A stretch of DNA of 31,978 nucleotides from an uncultured Eubacteriales bacterium (GTDB lineage: Bacteria > Bacillota > Clostridia > Christensenellales > CAG-138), in contig UQWD01000023.1 in the NCBI GenBank assembly GCA_900544555.1, forward strand, positions 1-31,978. The letters are read 5' to 3'. The notes below the pieces were generated by a model, which saw only the letters and a program-made list of their open reading frames with translations, searched no databases and had not been told where the DNA came from. Shown one piece after another: positions 6,967-15,352 of this stretch; position 1 is the stretch's first letter; each line of letters begins with the position of its first letter. The translations under genes were made by a program, and so were the position numbers.

Positions 6967-7303
6967 AAGCTTTCACGTAAGTATGACACCGGCAGCATAA
7001 ACGTTCATGGCAGGATGGGTATCCAGCTTCAATCGGCCTCGCTGCCATCACATATAAAGCCGATGGAAGCCCTTTCGCTGTTCACGAAATGGAACAATGT
7101 AAGAATAGACCGCGCCATGCTAACCGCCCTAGGGATTGACGGCATGACGAAAACGCGATATAAGGATTTGTCAACGGGACAAAAACGGCGTTTACATCTT
7201 GCTTAGCTTTAATCAGCAACTAGGATCGTGTTTCTCGACGAGCCGACCGCAGGCCTTGATGTTGAAGGCAGATTGTCGGAAAGCGTGTTGACAGCCGTGA
7301 GAA
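6967..7303 (+). pseudogene. Decayed ABC-transporter ATP-binding protein
   Basis: One frame reads through recognisable parts of an ABC ATPase. GSINVHG (the Walker A-proximal strand region) is followed by IQLQSASLPSHIKPMEAL, the signature LSTGQKRRLHLA, and Walker B with D-loop VFLDEPTAGLD near 7230-7260. Two in-frame stops (TAG 7204-7206 and TAA 7210-7212) fall between the signature and Walker B, and the N-terminal part including Walker A is missing. The residues between GSINVHG and IGVQLQ are deleted. It was probably one half of an ATPase of the drug or antibiotic export type. No matching permease gene remains nearby. It cannot make a working protein. Confidence 0.8.
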
Positions 7304-7315
7304 AAGGCGCCCATT

Positions 7316-7779
7316 TTAGCGTCCTTTGATAGCGAAAAAAACATCTATGGTTGGTTTTTACCCAAGCTTTCATCGGTGTGCAGCTCATACTCCAAATTTT
7401 TTGACTCGTAGGGGCTTTTTGGCAGCCACTGTGTATAGAAAAACCGTTTTGCTTTCCCTGCGTATAGGCCCCACATAAAGATGAATTTCGGCGCAACCGT
7501 TATCTTTGCGTATTCACCCTGCGGCAAAATGAGTTTCTCCAGGCCCTCCGACCGTTTCTCGCCTCCAATAAACAGTTCGGCATCCCCCGACTGCGCGTTG
7601 TAATTTCGGGTTAGTACGATAAAAGGCAAAACCTCGCCTTTCTTTGTGCGGGTTATCTTGTGATATGCCGCCGCTAAGCTTGAAATATCCTTCGATATTG
7701 TTTGGTCGTTCGCTTTCCCCCACAAGCCATACCATGATAGCTCGCCGCATTGTAAAAGCCACACTACGGGCTTAGCCAT
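7316..7779 (-). pseudogene. GyrI-like effector-binding protein, frameshifted near its end
   Basis: A 144-codon frame (7345-7779) begins with ATG after GGAGG and matches the GyrI-like / AraC effector-binding domain. It has an acidic core and the C-terminal family pattern FYTQWLPKSPYE. It stops after SLGKNQP. In the next frame the sequence continues IDVFFAIKGR and then a stop at 7316-7318, exactly the ending expected for the family. A single-base change around 7346-7352 therefore seems to have cut off the last 10 or so residues. The promoter and start look intact, so a truncated protein could still be made; a sequencing error is the alternative. Such proteins bind small hydrophobic molecules or antagonise gyrase inhibitors. 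Confidence 0.72.
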
Positions 7780-7835
7780 ATATAAGCCTCCATAAAAAGA
7801 TATTAATATCGCTCAGCGGATTAGCCGATAGCTTT

Positions 7836-7864
7836 ATTTTACTGCTTTGGCGTTTCCATGTCAA
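7836..7864 (-). promoter_or_regulatory. Sigma-A promoter of the GyrI-like gene
   Basis: Read on the minus strand, TTGACA (7859-7864) is followed after 17 bases by TAAAAT (7836-7841). The ATG lies about 56 bases downstream with GGAGG in front. This is close to consensus even though the gene it serves is frameshifted. Confidence 0.7.
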
Positions 7865-8151
7865 AGACGAGCGCCATGTTAGTATATGATTGTTAACGCT
7901 GCGCAACATAAAACTGGGTTATCTAAACGGCTGCATCCAATAAGTTCAGCGTTTTTTGCAGGCGGTATAATTTCAACGGTCAATTGCCGGCGCGAATGGT
8001 TCATAGCCGCCGACACAAAAAAGTAAAAATAGCAGGCGCAGGAAAGAGCCTTATGAAAATATTAATAATTTAATAATAAAGAACGAATAATTATAATTAA
8101 TTATTGTTTTATACTGTATTATGCCGCATTACGGAAAGGGGTTGGAGTCAA
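7865..8151. promoter_or_regulatory. vanR upstream region
   Basis: There is no gene between the GyrI-like promoter and vanR. The last 100 bases become very AT-rich and contain a perfect dyad AATAATTA-TAAT-TAATTATT (8086-8105). It is followed by the -10-like TATACT (8110-8115) about 36 bases before the vanR start. No good -35 is present, which would fit a promoter that depends on an activator such as phosphorylated VanR. The operator role is inference. Confidence 0.45.
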
Positions 8152-8847
8152 TTGGATGAGAAGATACTTATTGTGGATGACGAGCGGGAAATAGCTGATT
8201 TGGTTGAACTATATCTGCAAAATGAAGGATATACTATTTTTAAATATTATACCGCAAAAGAAGCGCTCGAATGTATTGATAAAGTCCAGTTGGATCTTGC
8301 TATATTGGATTTAATGCTCCCAGATACCGACGGCCTTTCTATATGCCAAAAGATCCGGGGCAAGCATACCTATCCTATAATCATGTTGACGGCAAAAGAC
8401 GCGGAGACGGATAAAATCACGGGGCTGACACTCGGCGCGGACGATTATATTACGAAACCTTTTCGTCCTCTGGAATTAGTGGCGCGGGTCAAGGCGCAGC
8501 TGCGAAGATATATAAAATATAGTGGAACGGCGGTACAGAACAAAAATGTCATCATTCATTCCGACCTTGTCGTTGAAGTAAATACCCATGAATGTTATTT
8601 GAACGATAAACCGCTTTCACTTACTCCTACCGAGTTTTCAATTTTGCGCATACTCTGTGAGAACAAAGGAAATGTAGTTAGCTCGGAACAGCTTTTTCAT
8701 GAAATATGGGGCGACGAATATTACAGCAAGAGCAATAATACTATTACTGTGCATATAAGGCATTTGCGCGAAAAGATGAACGACACCGTTAACAATCCAA
8801 AATATATCAAAACCGTCTGGGGGGTTGGATATAAAATTGAGGATTAA
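8152..8847 (+). CDS. vanR: VanR, OmpR-type response regulator of glycopeptide resistance
   Basis: This 231-residue response regulator, once phosphorylated by VanS, activates the vanHAX promoter. The receiver domain has acidic residues ILIVDDE at 5-11, the phosphoacceptor Asp53 in LAILDLM, and the conserved Lys in ITKPFRPLE near residue 102. The C-terminal winged-helix domain carries LTPTEFSILRIL and KTVWGVGYKIE. I chose TTG 8152 because it gives exactly the 231-residue length and MDEKILIVDDE start of known VanR and has GAAAGGGG about 10 bases upstream; the frame is open a further 16 codons upstream. Sequence resemblance is closest to VanR of the VanA/VanM group, as judged from memory. vanS overlaps or follows directly. 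Confidence 0.93.
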   Translation: MDEKILIVDDEREIADLVELYLQNEGYTIFKYYTAKEALECIDKVQLDLAILDLMLPDTDGLSICQKIRGKHTYPIIMLTAKDAETDKITGLTLGADDYITKPFRPLELVARVKAQLRRYIKYSGTAVQNKNVIIHSDLVVEVNTHECYLNDKPLSLTPTEFSILRILCENKGNVVSSEQLFHEIWGDEYYSKSNNTITVHIRHLREKMNDTVNNPKYIKTVWGVGYKIED

Positions 8848-8851
8848 AAAG

Positions 8852-9964
8852 ATGAACAGAAAAGCCGATTACTCTAAAATCAAGCGCAAACTTTATTCAT
8901 ATGTCCTGATAGCGGGTATTGGAGCTGTCGTAATTGTAGCGTTTATGCGCGAGCTAATCCGGGGAGACGCTGGCGATTGGATTGTGGATTTCTTACAAAA
9001 GAGCTTTCGTTTGCAGCATCAGGATGCTTTGTATATATATCAAAAAATCATACGATTTAATTTTGATATTATCATTTATGCCGCGTTTGCTGTTTGCTTT
9101 TTATTTTTATTCAGAATTATCATATCCAAATTCGTGAGATATTTTGATGAGGTAAATGCCGGCATTGACCTGCTCGTTCTGGGCGAGGATAAGCAAATCG
9201 AATTTTCCGCGGAAATGGCATTTATGGAACAAAAGCTAAATTCATTGAAACAGATCCTTGAAAAACGCGAACAGGACGCAAAGCTGTCAGAGCGGGGAAA
9301 AAATGACTTGGTTATGTATCTGGCTCACGACATTAAAACGCCGCTTACCTCAGTTATCGGTTATTTGAGCTTGCTCGACGAAGCTCCGGATATGCCGGCG
9401 GGGCAAAAGGCAAAATATGTGCATATAACGCTGGACAAGGCGTATCGGCTCGAACAGCTTATCAATGAATTTTTTGAGATTACGCGTTATAACCTCCAAA
9501 CAATTACGCTGTCAAAAAAGAAAATAGATCTTTACTATATGCTGGTGCAGATGGTCGATGAATTTTACCCGCAGCTTTCCGCGAAAGGAAAACAGGCGGA
9601 CATCCATGCTCCCGAGACTTTGACGGTATACGGCGATCCTGACAAGTTAGCGCGGGTTTTTAATAATGTTCTGAAAAACGCTGTGGTTTACAGCACGGAT
9701 AACAGCGTTATAGAAATAACTGCGACAGTAACTGGCGATGTTGCGTATATCGTTTTCAAAAGCGCCGGAAGTATTCCAAAGGATAAACTCACTTCCATTT
9801 TTGATAAATTCTATCGGTTAGATACCGCTCGATCCTCCGATACCGGCGGCGCAGGCCTTGGGCTTGCGATTGCGAAAGAAATCGTTGTTCTGCACGGAGG
9901 GCAAATCTACGCTGATAGCGACGGCGAGCATACAACATTTACAGTGGAGCTTCCCGTTATGTAG
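8852..9964 (+). CDS. vanS: VanS, membrane sensor histidine kinase
   Basis: This 370-residue kinase pairs with VanR. It has two membrane helices (about residues 14-32 and 72-92) flanking a short 40-residue extracytoplasmic loop. A HAMP-like coiled linker follows, then the H-box YLAHDIKTPLTS with His159, the N-box FNNVLKNA, and the G-box DTGGAGLGLAIAKE. The small loop is typical of VanA-type VanS. ATG 8852 has GAGG 9 bases upstream and starts 4 bases after vanR. A TTG at 8825 would overlap vanR by 23 bases and add 9 residues (MDIKLRIKK) that align with the annotated N-terminus of VanS from VanA clusters, so the start is not settled. In the family, the kinase responds to glycopeptides or to the wall damage they cause. 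Confidence 0.92.
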   Translation: MNRKADYSKIKRKLYSYVLIAGIGAVVIVAFMRELIRGDAGDWIVDFLQKSFRLQHQDALYIYQKIIRFNFDIIIYAAFAVCFLFLFRIIISKFVRYFDEVNAGIDLLVLGEDKQIEFSAEMAFMEQKLNSLKQILEKREQDAKLSERGKNDLVMYLAHDIKTPLTSVIGYLSLLDEAPDMPAGQKAKYVHITLDKAYRLEQLINEFFEITRYNLQTITLSKKKIDLYYMLVQMVDEFYPQLSAKGKQADIHAPETLTVYGDPDKLARVFNNVLKNAVVYSTDNSVIEITATVTGDVAYIVFKSAGSIPKDKLTSIFDKFYRLDTARSSDTGGAGLGLAIAKEIVVLHGGQIYADSDGEHTTFTVELPVM

Positions 9965-10252
9965 CGAATGGCTTAGGAAAACATCTGGGTTACTTGTGTT
10001 TTTTCTTAGGAAATTAACAATCAAATATTAAAAAACGGCTCGTTCTTTTTCGATAGGCTTATATCGTAGGAACGAGCTTGTTTTTACAATCATGATATTA
10101 ATGGAAAGGATTTATTATTGTGTAAAAACAAAGTGGTATATCAGAAAGTTCAACGCCGCAAATCAACATTGATTTAGGGGAAATGAACTTGTGTGAAGTA
10201 ACTATAAGCGTAATTATTGAACTTAAAATATTTGAAAAGGCAGGTTGAGCAT
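9965..10252 (+). promoter_or_regulatory. vanS-vanH intergenic region with candidate VanR sites
   Basis: Two direct repeats CTTAGGAAAA (9972-9981) and CTTAGGAAAT (10005-10014) are 33 bases apart, about three helical turns. A terminator follows (10038-10085). A 16-base palindrome AAATCAACATTGATTT (10160-10175) then lies about 30 bases before a -10-like TATAAG (10203-10208) and 78 bases before vanH. The palindrome and the repeats are both candidate binding sites for VanR at the inducible vanH promoter. Which one is used cannot be decided from sequence. Confidence 0.5.
10038..10085 (+). terminator. Intrinsic terminator after vanS
   Basis: GCTCGTTC (10038-10045) pairs with GAACGAGC (10070-10077), with an inner CGAT/ATCG helix, followed by TTGTTTTT. 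It separates the regulatory genes vanRS from the inducible vanHAX operon, as in known van clusters, where the two units have their own promoters. Confidence 0.75.
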
Positions 10253-11215
10253 ATGAAGCATGTAGGAATTACTGTTTTTGAATGTGAAAAAGACGAAGCG
10301 TATGTGTTTCTTGAACTTTCACCGCGTTTTGGCGTTGCGCCTACAATATCAAGCGCCACGGTTACGGAATGCGGCTCAATACCGGTAACGGGTAATCGAT
10401 GTATCAGTGTAGGGCATAAATCCAAGATCTCTGAATCCAACCTTGTTACCCTGCGCAAAGCCGGCGTTAAGTACATTTCCACACGGAGCATTGGGTACGA
10501 TCATATAGATACGCTAGCCGCCCAAAGAATGGGGATCACCATTGAAAACGTGGCATACTCGCCGGATGGTGTTGCCGATTATACACTGATGCTTATGCTT
10601 ATGTCAATACGTGGCGCAAAGCCCCTGGTGACCGGCGCGGAAAGGCTTGATTTTAGGCTGGATACTGTTCGTGCAAAAGAATTGCGTGATATGACAGTTG
10701 GAGTAGTGGGAACTGGGCGTATAGGCAAAGCGGTTATTGATAGGCTTCGCGGTTTTGGATGCCGCGTTTTAGCATATAACCGAACCCCTGAGGGGGATTG
10801 CGTACCGCTGCATGAACTGCTTGAAAAAAGCGACATTATTACTCTGCATACGTCGCTTAACGCCGATACATACCATATGATTGGCCGTGAGCAATTGAAA
10901 ATCATGAAGCCGGGCGCTTTTTTGGTCAACACTGGCCGCGGCGCTCTGATAGATACGGATGAGCTAATCAAGGCGCTCGAATCAGATCAAATAGGCGGAG
11001 CCGCGTTAGACGTATTGGAGGGAGAAGAAGGGCTTTTCTATTTTGACTGCTCACAAAAGCCTATCGACAATCAATATTTGCTTACGCTCCAAAAAATGCC
11101 GAATGTGATTATTACGCCGCATACGGCTTACTATACCGGCCGTGTTTTATACGATACCATCAAAAAAACACTGTTGAATTGTCTAAACTTTGAAAGAGGC
11201 CAAAGCAATGAATAA
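10253..11215 (+). CDS. vanH: VanH, D-lactate dehydrogenase
   Basis: This 320-residue D-2-hydroxyacid dehydrogenase reduces pyruvate to D-lactate, the substrate for the D-Ala-D-Lac ligase. Visible features are the NAD-binding GVVGTGRIGKAV, the substrate-side motif VNTGRGALIDT, and the catalytic His in VIITPHTAYYTG near the C-terminus. Family markers such as CISVGHKS and KYISTRSIG, and the ending FERGQSNE, closely follow VanH of VanA-type clusters. ATG 10253 has a GGCAGG site 8 bases upstream; a TTG at 10217 is possible but adds residues absent from the family. The end overlaps vanA by 8 bases, the same arrangement known from other vanHAX operons. Confidence 0.94.
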   Translation: MKHVGITVFECEKDEAYVFLELSPRFGVAPTISSATVTECGSIPVTGNRCISVGHKSKISESNLVTLRKAGVKYISTRSIGYDHIDTLAAQRMGITIENVAYSPDGVADYTLMLMLMSIRGAKPLVTGAERLDFRLDTVRAKELRDMTVGVVGTGRIGKAVIDRLRGFGCRVLAYNRTPEGDCVPLHELLEKSDIITLHTSLNADTYHMIGREQLKIMKPGAFLVNTGRGALIDTDELIKALESDQIGGAALDVLEGEEGLFYFDCSQKPIDNQYLLTLQKMPNVIITPHTAYYTGRVLYDTIKKTLLNCLNFERGQSNE

Positions 11216-12239
11216 ATTAAAGATTGCAGTTCTGTTTGGGGGTTGCTCGGAGGAGCACGATGTGTCGATTAAATCGGCGCGGGAGATTGCAAACAGCATA
11301 GACATGGAAAAATATGAGCCAATATACATTGGAATCACACGTTCCGGCAATTGGAAAATGTGCGAAAAGCCATGTGAGGATTGGGATAACGATAACTGTC
11401 GTTCGGCCGTGATTTCCACGGACAAGAGTACGCATGGATTGATTATATATCAAGGCGGCGAATACCAAACCCGGTATATCGACGTGGTATTCCCTGTTCT
11501 GCACGGTAAAACAGGCGAGGATGGAGTAATTCAGGGCTTGTTGGAGTTGTCCGGCATTCCTTATGTAGGATGTGACGTTCAAAGCTCTGCGATATGTATG
11601 GATAAATCGCTTGCCTACATAGTAGTGAATAACGCGGGCATTGCTACCCCTGAATTTGTAATTTTAAATAGTGGCGAACTGCCTGATTTAAGCAGACTAT
11701 CATACCCTGTTTTTGTTAAACCGGCTCGTTCCGGCTCATCCTTCGGCGTTTCAAAAGTAACCCGAGAAAATGAGCTGGATTCCGCCATCGGCCTGGCAAG
11801 GCGCTATGATAAAAAAGTAATCATCGAAGAAGCGGTTTCAGGCAGCGAGGTCGGCTGCGCCGTACTGGGAGACGATTCTGACTTAATTGTTGGTGAGTTA
11901 GACCAGATAACGCTTAAGCACGGTTTTTTTCAAATACATCAGGAAGCAAAGCCGGAAGAAGGATCGAGGAACGCTTTTATTACTGTTCCCGCGGACCTGC
12001 CGCCGGAAAAACGGACAAAAATACAGGAAACCGCGAAATTAATTTATAAGGCTCTCGGCTGCAAAGGGCTTGCCCGTGTAGATATGTTTGTGCAGGAAAA
12101 TGGGGGCGTTATATACAATGAAGTTAATACGCTTCCTGGATTCACCTCGTACAGCCGTTATCCGCGCATGATGAATGCCGCGGGGTTATCGCTTTCAAAG
12201 ATTGTCGACCTTCTAATTGGGCTGGCGGCGGGAGGTTGA
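11208..12239 (+). CDS. vanA: VanA-type D-alanine--D-lactate ligase
   Basis: This 343-residue ATP-grasp ligase makes D-Ala-D-Lac, which replaces D-Ala-D-Ala at the end of peptidoglycan precursors and lowers vancomycin affinity. It begins FGGCSEEHDVS and has MDKSLAYI, the ATP-grasp KPARSGSSFGV and the C-terminal NEVNTLPGFTSYSRYP. In the omega loop, FQIHQE places His244 at the position that distinguishes D-Lac ligases (His244 in VanA) from Tyr-containing D-Ala-D-Ala ligases, so depsipeptide specificity is well supported. ATG 11208 overlaps the vanH end; the stop TGA overlaps the vanX leader. From memory it is diverged from VanA, VanB, VanF and VanM alike and is nearer the VanA/F/M side. It may deserve its own subtype name. 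Confidence 0.94.
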   Translation: MNKLKIAVLFGGCSEEHDVSIKSAREIANSIDMEKYEPIYIGITRSGNWKMCEKPCEDWDNDNCRSAVISTDKSTHGLIIYQGGEYQTRYIDVVFPVLHGKTGEDGVIQGLLELSGIPYVGCDVQSSAICMDKSLAYIVVNNAGIATPEFVILNSGELPDLSRLSYPVFVKPARSGSSFGVSKVTRENELDSAIGLARRYDKKVIIEEAVSGSEVGCAVLGDDSDLIVGELDQITLKHGFFQIHQEAKPEEGSRNAFITVPADLPPEKRTKIQETAKLIYKALGCKGLARVDMFVQENGGVIYNEVNTLPGFTSYSRYPRMMNAAGLSLSKIVDLLIGLAAGG

Positions 12240-12244
12240 GCAGC

Positions 12245-12859
12245 TTGGATAAAGGATTTGTTTTTCTTGATCAAATATTAAGCGGTGGGGTTCGCTGGGA
12301 TTCTAAATATGCCACATGGGATAATTTTACCGGTAAGCCGGTAGAAGGATATGAGGTAAACCGTATAGTGGGAACATATGATTTGGCTGTTGCGCTGCTA
12401 AAAGCAAGGAAGAAGGCTGCGGCCCTTGGTTACGGCTTGCTTCTTTGGGATGGTTATCGACCTCAATGCGCGGTAGATAATTTCTTACGCTGGTCTACGC
12501 AGCCGGAAGACGGCAGCACAAAGGAAGAATACTACCCGAATATTGAGCGACGAGAATTAGTAAATGAAGGATATATTGCGCCAAAATCAAGCCATAGCCG
12601 CGGAAGCGCCATTGACCTTACGCTTTACCGATTGGATACGCGTGAGACTGTACCTATGGGAAGCGGCTTCGATTTTATGGATGAACGCTCACATCATGCT
12701 ACAAAAGCAATTACAAATAATGAAGCGCAAAATCGGCGGCTGCTATGTTCCATCATGCAAGAAAGCGGATTTGAATCATATGCATATGAATGGTGGCACT
12801 ATGTGTTGAGAGAGGAACCATACCCGGATAGGTATTTTAATTTCGCCATTGCGAGTTAA
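12245..12859 (+). CDS. vanX: VanX, D-Ala-D-Ala dipeptidase
   Basis: This 204-residue zinc peptidase destroys residual D-Ala-D-Ala so that only D-Ala-D-Lac reaches the wall. Zinc ligands His117 and Asp124 sit in SSHSRGSAIDLTL and His185 in EWWHYVLR, with catalytic Glu182 and Arg72 in GYRP. All are shifted by one from the numbering of classical VanX. I start at TTG 12245 because GGAGG (12231-12235) is 9 bases upstream and the length then matches the family. TTG 12236 is too close to that site. A non-ATG start may keep VanX expression modest relative to VanA. It is the last gene of the cluster; no vanY, vanZ or vanW follows. Confidence 0.94.
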   Translation: MDKGFVFLDQILSGGVRWDSKYATWDNFTGKPVEGYEVNRIVGTYDLAVALLKARKKAAALGYGLLLWDGYRPQCAVDNFLRWSTQPEDGSTKEEYYPNIERRELVNEGYIAPKSSHSRGSAIDLTLYRLDTRETVPMGSGFDFMDERSHHATKAITNNEAQNRRLLCSIMQESGFESYAYEWWHYVLREEPYPDRYFNFAIAS

Positions 12860-13558
12860 AGCATCGATTTTCATGTGGTATATGAAATTCTAACCGCTTT
12901 ACGGGAATAAAAAAGCCGTCGGACGGCCGATGTTATCCTGCCGGTTTGACCGCGAGAAGCCAAAACGAAAGTTTAATAAATGCGGTCGTCTTGGATGGCT
13001 TATATCTGCTTTTATCAGTGATTAGCGGCAATAGGTGAGCGACGCCATTTTGCATGCTGCGCTTATCCCGCCATACCGATTGATTTATCGGCTAGGTACA
13101 CAAAATAGTTTACTCTCTTAACGAGTATGCGGCAAGCAATATGGATTGCCCCTTTTTTTGTGCCTTATCAGCTTATGACGCGTATGAATTATTGGCGTTA
13201 AAGCCATCGCAACCGCTGGTTGCGCCTGGTTTTAGGATTGTTGCGGCGCAAAACTGCGAAAAACAGGCATAGTCCCATATTATAATGAAATGATATAGTC
13301 CTGCGTGCATCCCGTATGATGAGCATATTTCTATTCCTGAATAAATGCGTGCAGTTCTTGACTTAACGCATGACGCGGCTGAGGCCGATTAACGTGCAAT
13401 TTAGCCCGCGACAGTCAAGTTCATAATAAATGGCTGTTACGCCTCAACCTCTGGTTGACAATATTATTTGCATCCAATTAAAATTCAAGCTACTATGTAT
13501 AGACGGTTTTTCGACGCAACCGGATAATAAAAGCATATCAAAACTTAGGGAGGTTTGT
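12860..13558. other. Gene-free stretch after vanX
   Basis: About 700 bases hold no supported gene. Three small structures are visible. A GCCGTCCGACGGC palindrome near 12913-12927 is followed by six T on the minus strand (terminator-like for leftward transcription). A hairpin GCAAT/ATTGC (13136-13149) is followed by CCCC and seven T on the plus strand. A 7-bp hairpin CGCAACC-GCT-GGTTGCG lies at 13208-13224. The lack of coding sequence here may reflect decayed DNA at the edge of the van cluster. Confidence 0.5.
13131..13159 (+). terminator. Possible downstream terminator of vanHAX
   Basis: A 5-bp stem GCAAT/ATTGC with flanking GG/CC pairing is followed by seven consecutive T (13153-13159). It is about 280 bases past vanX but is the first T-run hairpin on the plus strand after it. 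Confidence 0.45.
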
Positions 13559-15352
13559 ATGCTGCTTAAAACTCGCAGATATACGCTGGCTGACGGCGTT
13601 TGGCTTCCGATTAAGGCGGGGCCGGTTTCCGCGGCGCTGATGATCCTAAGGAGGATAATATCGGCCGCGATTCCGACGCTGACAGCGGTTACTACCGCCT
13701 CGTTTGTGGACGCCGCTATCGGCGTGCTTGATGGGAGGCTGGGCATGGATGCTGTCGTATGGCCGCTCGTCGGCGTTGCGCTGGTAATGGCCTACAATAT
13801 TATCGCGTATAAAATCACAGCCTTCGCACAGACAAAGCTCACCAACAGGCTCAGGCATTACCTGCGCCCGGAGCTTTTATCCAAGCGCGCAAAGCTGGAA
13901 TATCGATGCATTGAGGATAGGGAGAAATGGGATCTCATTGAACGCGTTACAGCGCCCAAGGATGATAAGACCCCGGAGGACAGGATAATGAAATCCTTTA
14001 CAAACATCCTACTGCTTGCATCACTCATAGCGGGTTTCTTTGGCGTAATCGCGCTGACCATATCCAAGGCATGGTGGGCCGGCGCGCTTATTTTGGCGTC
14101 ATTTGGGGGGCTGATACTGATATCGCTCAAGGGCGGTAAGCTCTCTTACGGCGCGCAGGCGGCGGTATCCAAGGAAAAAAGGCGATATCAATACTTGCAC
14201 GACGTGATGACAAAGCGAGAAACCGTATCGGAACGAACCCTGTTTGGATACAGCGAAAAGCTCAGCGGCGAGTATTATAAGGAATACGAGAAGGCGCGGC
14301 GTATGGAGTTTAAGACCAGCCTGAAGTGGTTCCTCCGCATGAACGCTGGCGGAGCGGCCGCGGGGCTGATAACCGCGGTATGCGTCCTAATACTGCTTTT
14401 CCCAACGATAAACGGCCAAATGAGCGTGGGTATGTTTATCGGCCTGGTTACAGCCCTGATGAGCATGGTGGGTTCCACCACGTGGCAGCTGACTAACTGC
14501 GCGGACGGCATAGCGAAGGATGTCAAGTATATGAGCGATTTTACCGAGTTCATGGCGCTGCCTGAACAGGAAGGGGGCGAGGCGCGTCCCGCAAAGGAGG
14601 CCCCTGATTTTGAAAGGCTACAGTTCAGGAACGTGACCTTCCGCTACCCGAATACCGAAGCAAAAATCCTCGACAACCTCTCCTTTACCATTGAGCGAGG
14701 CAAGCACTATTCGTTCGTGGGCGTTAACGGCGCGGGGAAAACCACCGTTACGAAGCTGCTTTTGGGACTGTACCGAAATTACGAGGGCAGTATACAAATA
14801 AACGGCAAGGAGCTGAGGGATATTAGCGCGCCTGAGCTTAAAAGCCTATTCGCCTGCGTGTTCCAGGATTTTGCCCGGTACCAGCTTACCCTGAGGGAAA
14901 ATATCGCGCTGGGAAACGCGCATGGCGCAACGGAGGAGGAAATCGGGCGCGCAATGGATAAGGCGGGCGTAAGGCCGCTTGTGGAGCGAGTAGGGCCGGA
15001 TGCGTTTTTGGGAAAGACAGATGAACAGGGCATCGACATCTCCGGTGGCGAATGGCAGCGTATCGCCATGGCGCGCGCGATTGCCAACCCGGCTCAGATC
15101 AAGATATTGGACGAACCCACAGCTGCGCTCGACCCGATAGCGGAACGCGATATTTATGAAAACTTCAGATCCATCAGCCAGGGGCACACGGTAATTTTCA
15201 TCAGCCATCGGCTGGGTTCAACGCGTTTAGCCGATATCATTTACGTGCTCAACGCCGGAAGCGTGGCTGAGTCGGGCTCGCATGAGGAATTAATGGACGG
15301 TGGCGGCCTATACGCCCAAATGTTTGAAAGCCAAAGGAGCTGGTATATATGA
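13559..15352 (+). CDS. ABC exporter half-transporter, permease-ATPase fusion (subunit 1)
   Basis: This 597-residue protein has an N-terminal membrane domain with about six helices (residues 20-320) and a C-terminal ATPase. Walker A is VGVNGAGKTT (about 387-396), the signature DISGGEWQR (about 493-501), Walker B ILDEPTAALD (about 516-525) and the H-loop ISHRLGS. All catalytic residues are present. I chose ATG 13559 because GGGAGG lies 7 bases upstream and the frame's earlier codons do not resemble a transporter. The TGA overlaps the start of the next gene (ATGA). With that gene it should form a heterodimeric exporter. The substrate (peptide, drug or lipid) is unknown. There is no regulator or bacteriocin precursor beside it. 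Confidence 0.9.
   Translation: MLLKTRRYTLADGVWLPIKAGPVSAALMILRRIISAAIPTLTAVTTASFVDAAIGVLDGRLGMDAVVWPLVGVALVMAYNIIAYKITAFAQTKLTNRLRHYLRPELLSKRAKLEYRCIEDREKWDLIERVTAPKDDKTPEDRIMKSFTNILLLASLIAGFFGVIALTISKAWWAGALILASFGGLILISLKGGKLSYGAQAAVSKEKRRYQYLHDVMTKRETVSERTLFGYSEKLSGEYYKEYEKARRMEFKTSLKWFLRMNAGGAAAGLITAVCVLILLFPTINGQMSVGMFIGLVTALMSMVGSTTWQLTNCADGIAKDVKYMSDFTEFMALPEQEGGEARPAKEAPDFERLQFRNVTFRYPNTEAKILDNLSFTIERGKHYSFVGVNGAGKTTVTKLLLGLYRNYEGSIQINGKELRDISAPELKSLFACVFQDFARYQLTLRENIALGNAHGATEEEIGRAMDKAGVRPLVERVGPDAFLGKTDEQGIDISGGEWQRIAMARAIANPAQIKILDEPTAALDPIAERDIYENFRSISQGHTVIFISHRLGSTRLADIIYVLNAGSVAESGSHEELMDGGGLYAQMFESQRSWYI

Noticed and set aside
12900..13420. Remnant of vanY, vanZ or a transposase after vanX
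   Set aside because: I read the frames on both strands for family motifs (VanY zinc ligands, VanZ helices, DDE residues) and found none; only small hairpins are visible.
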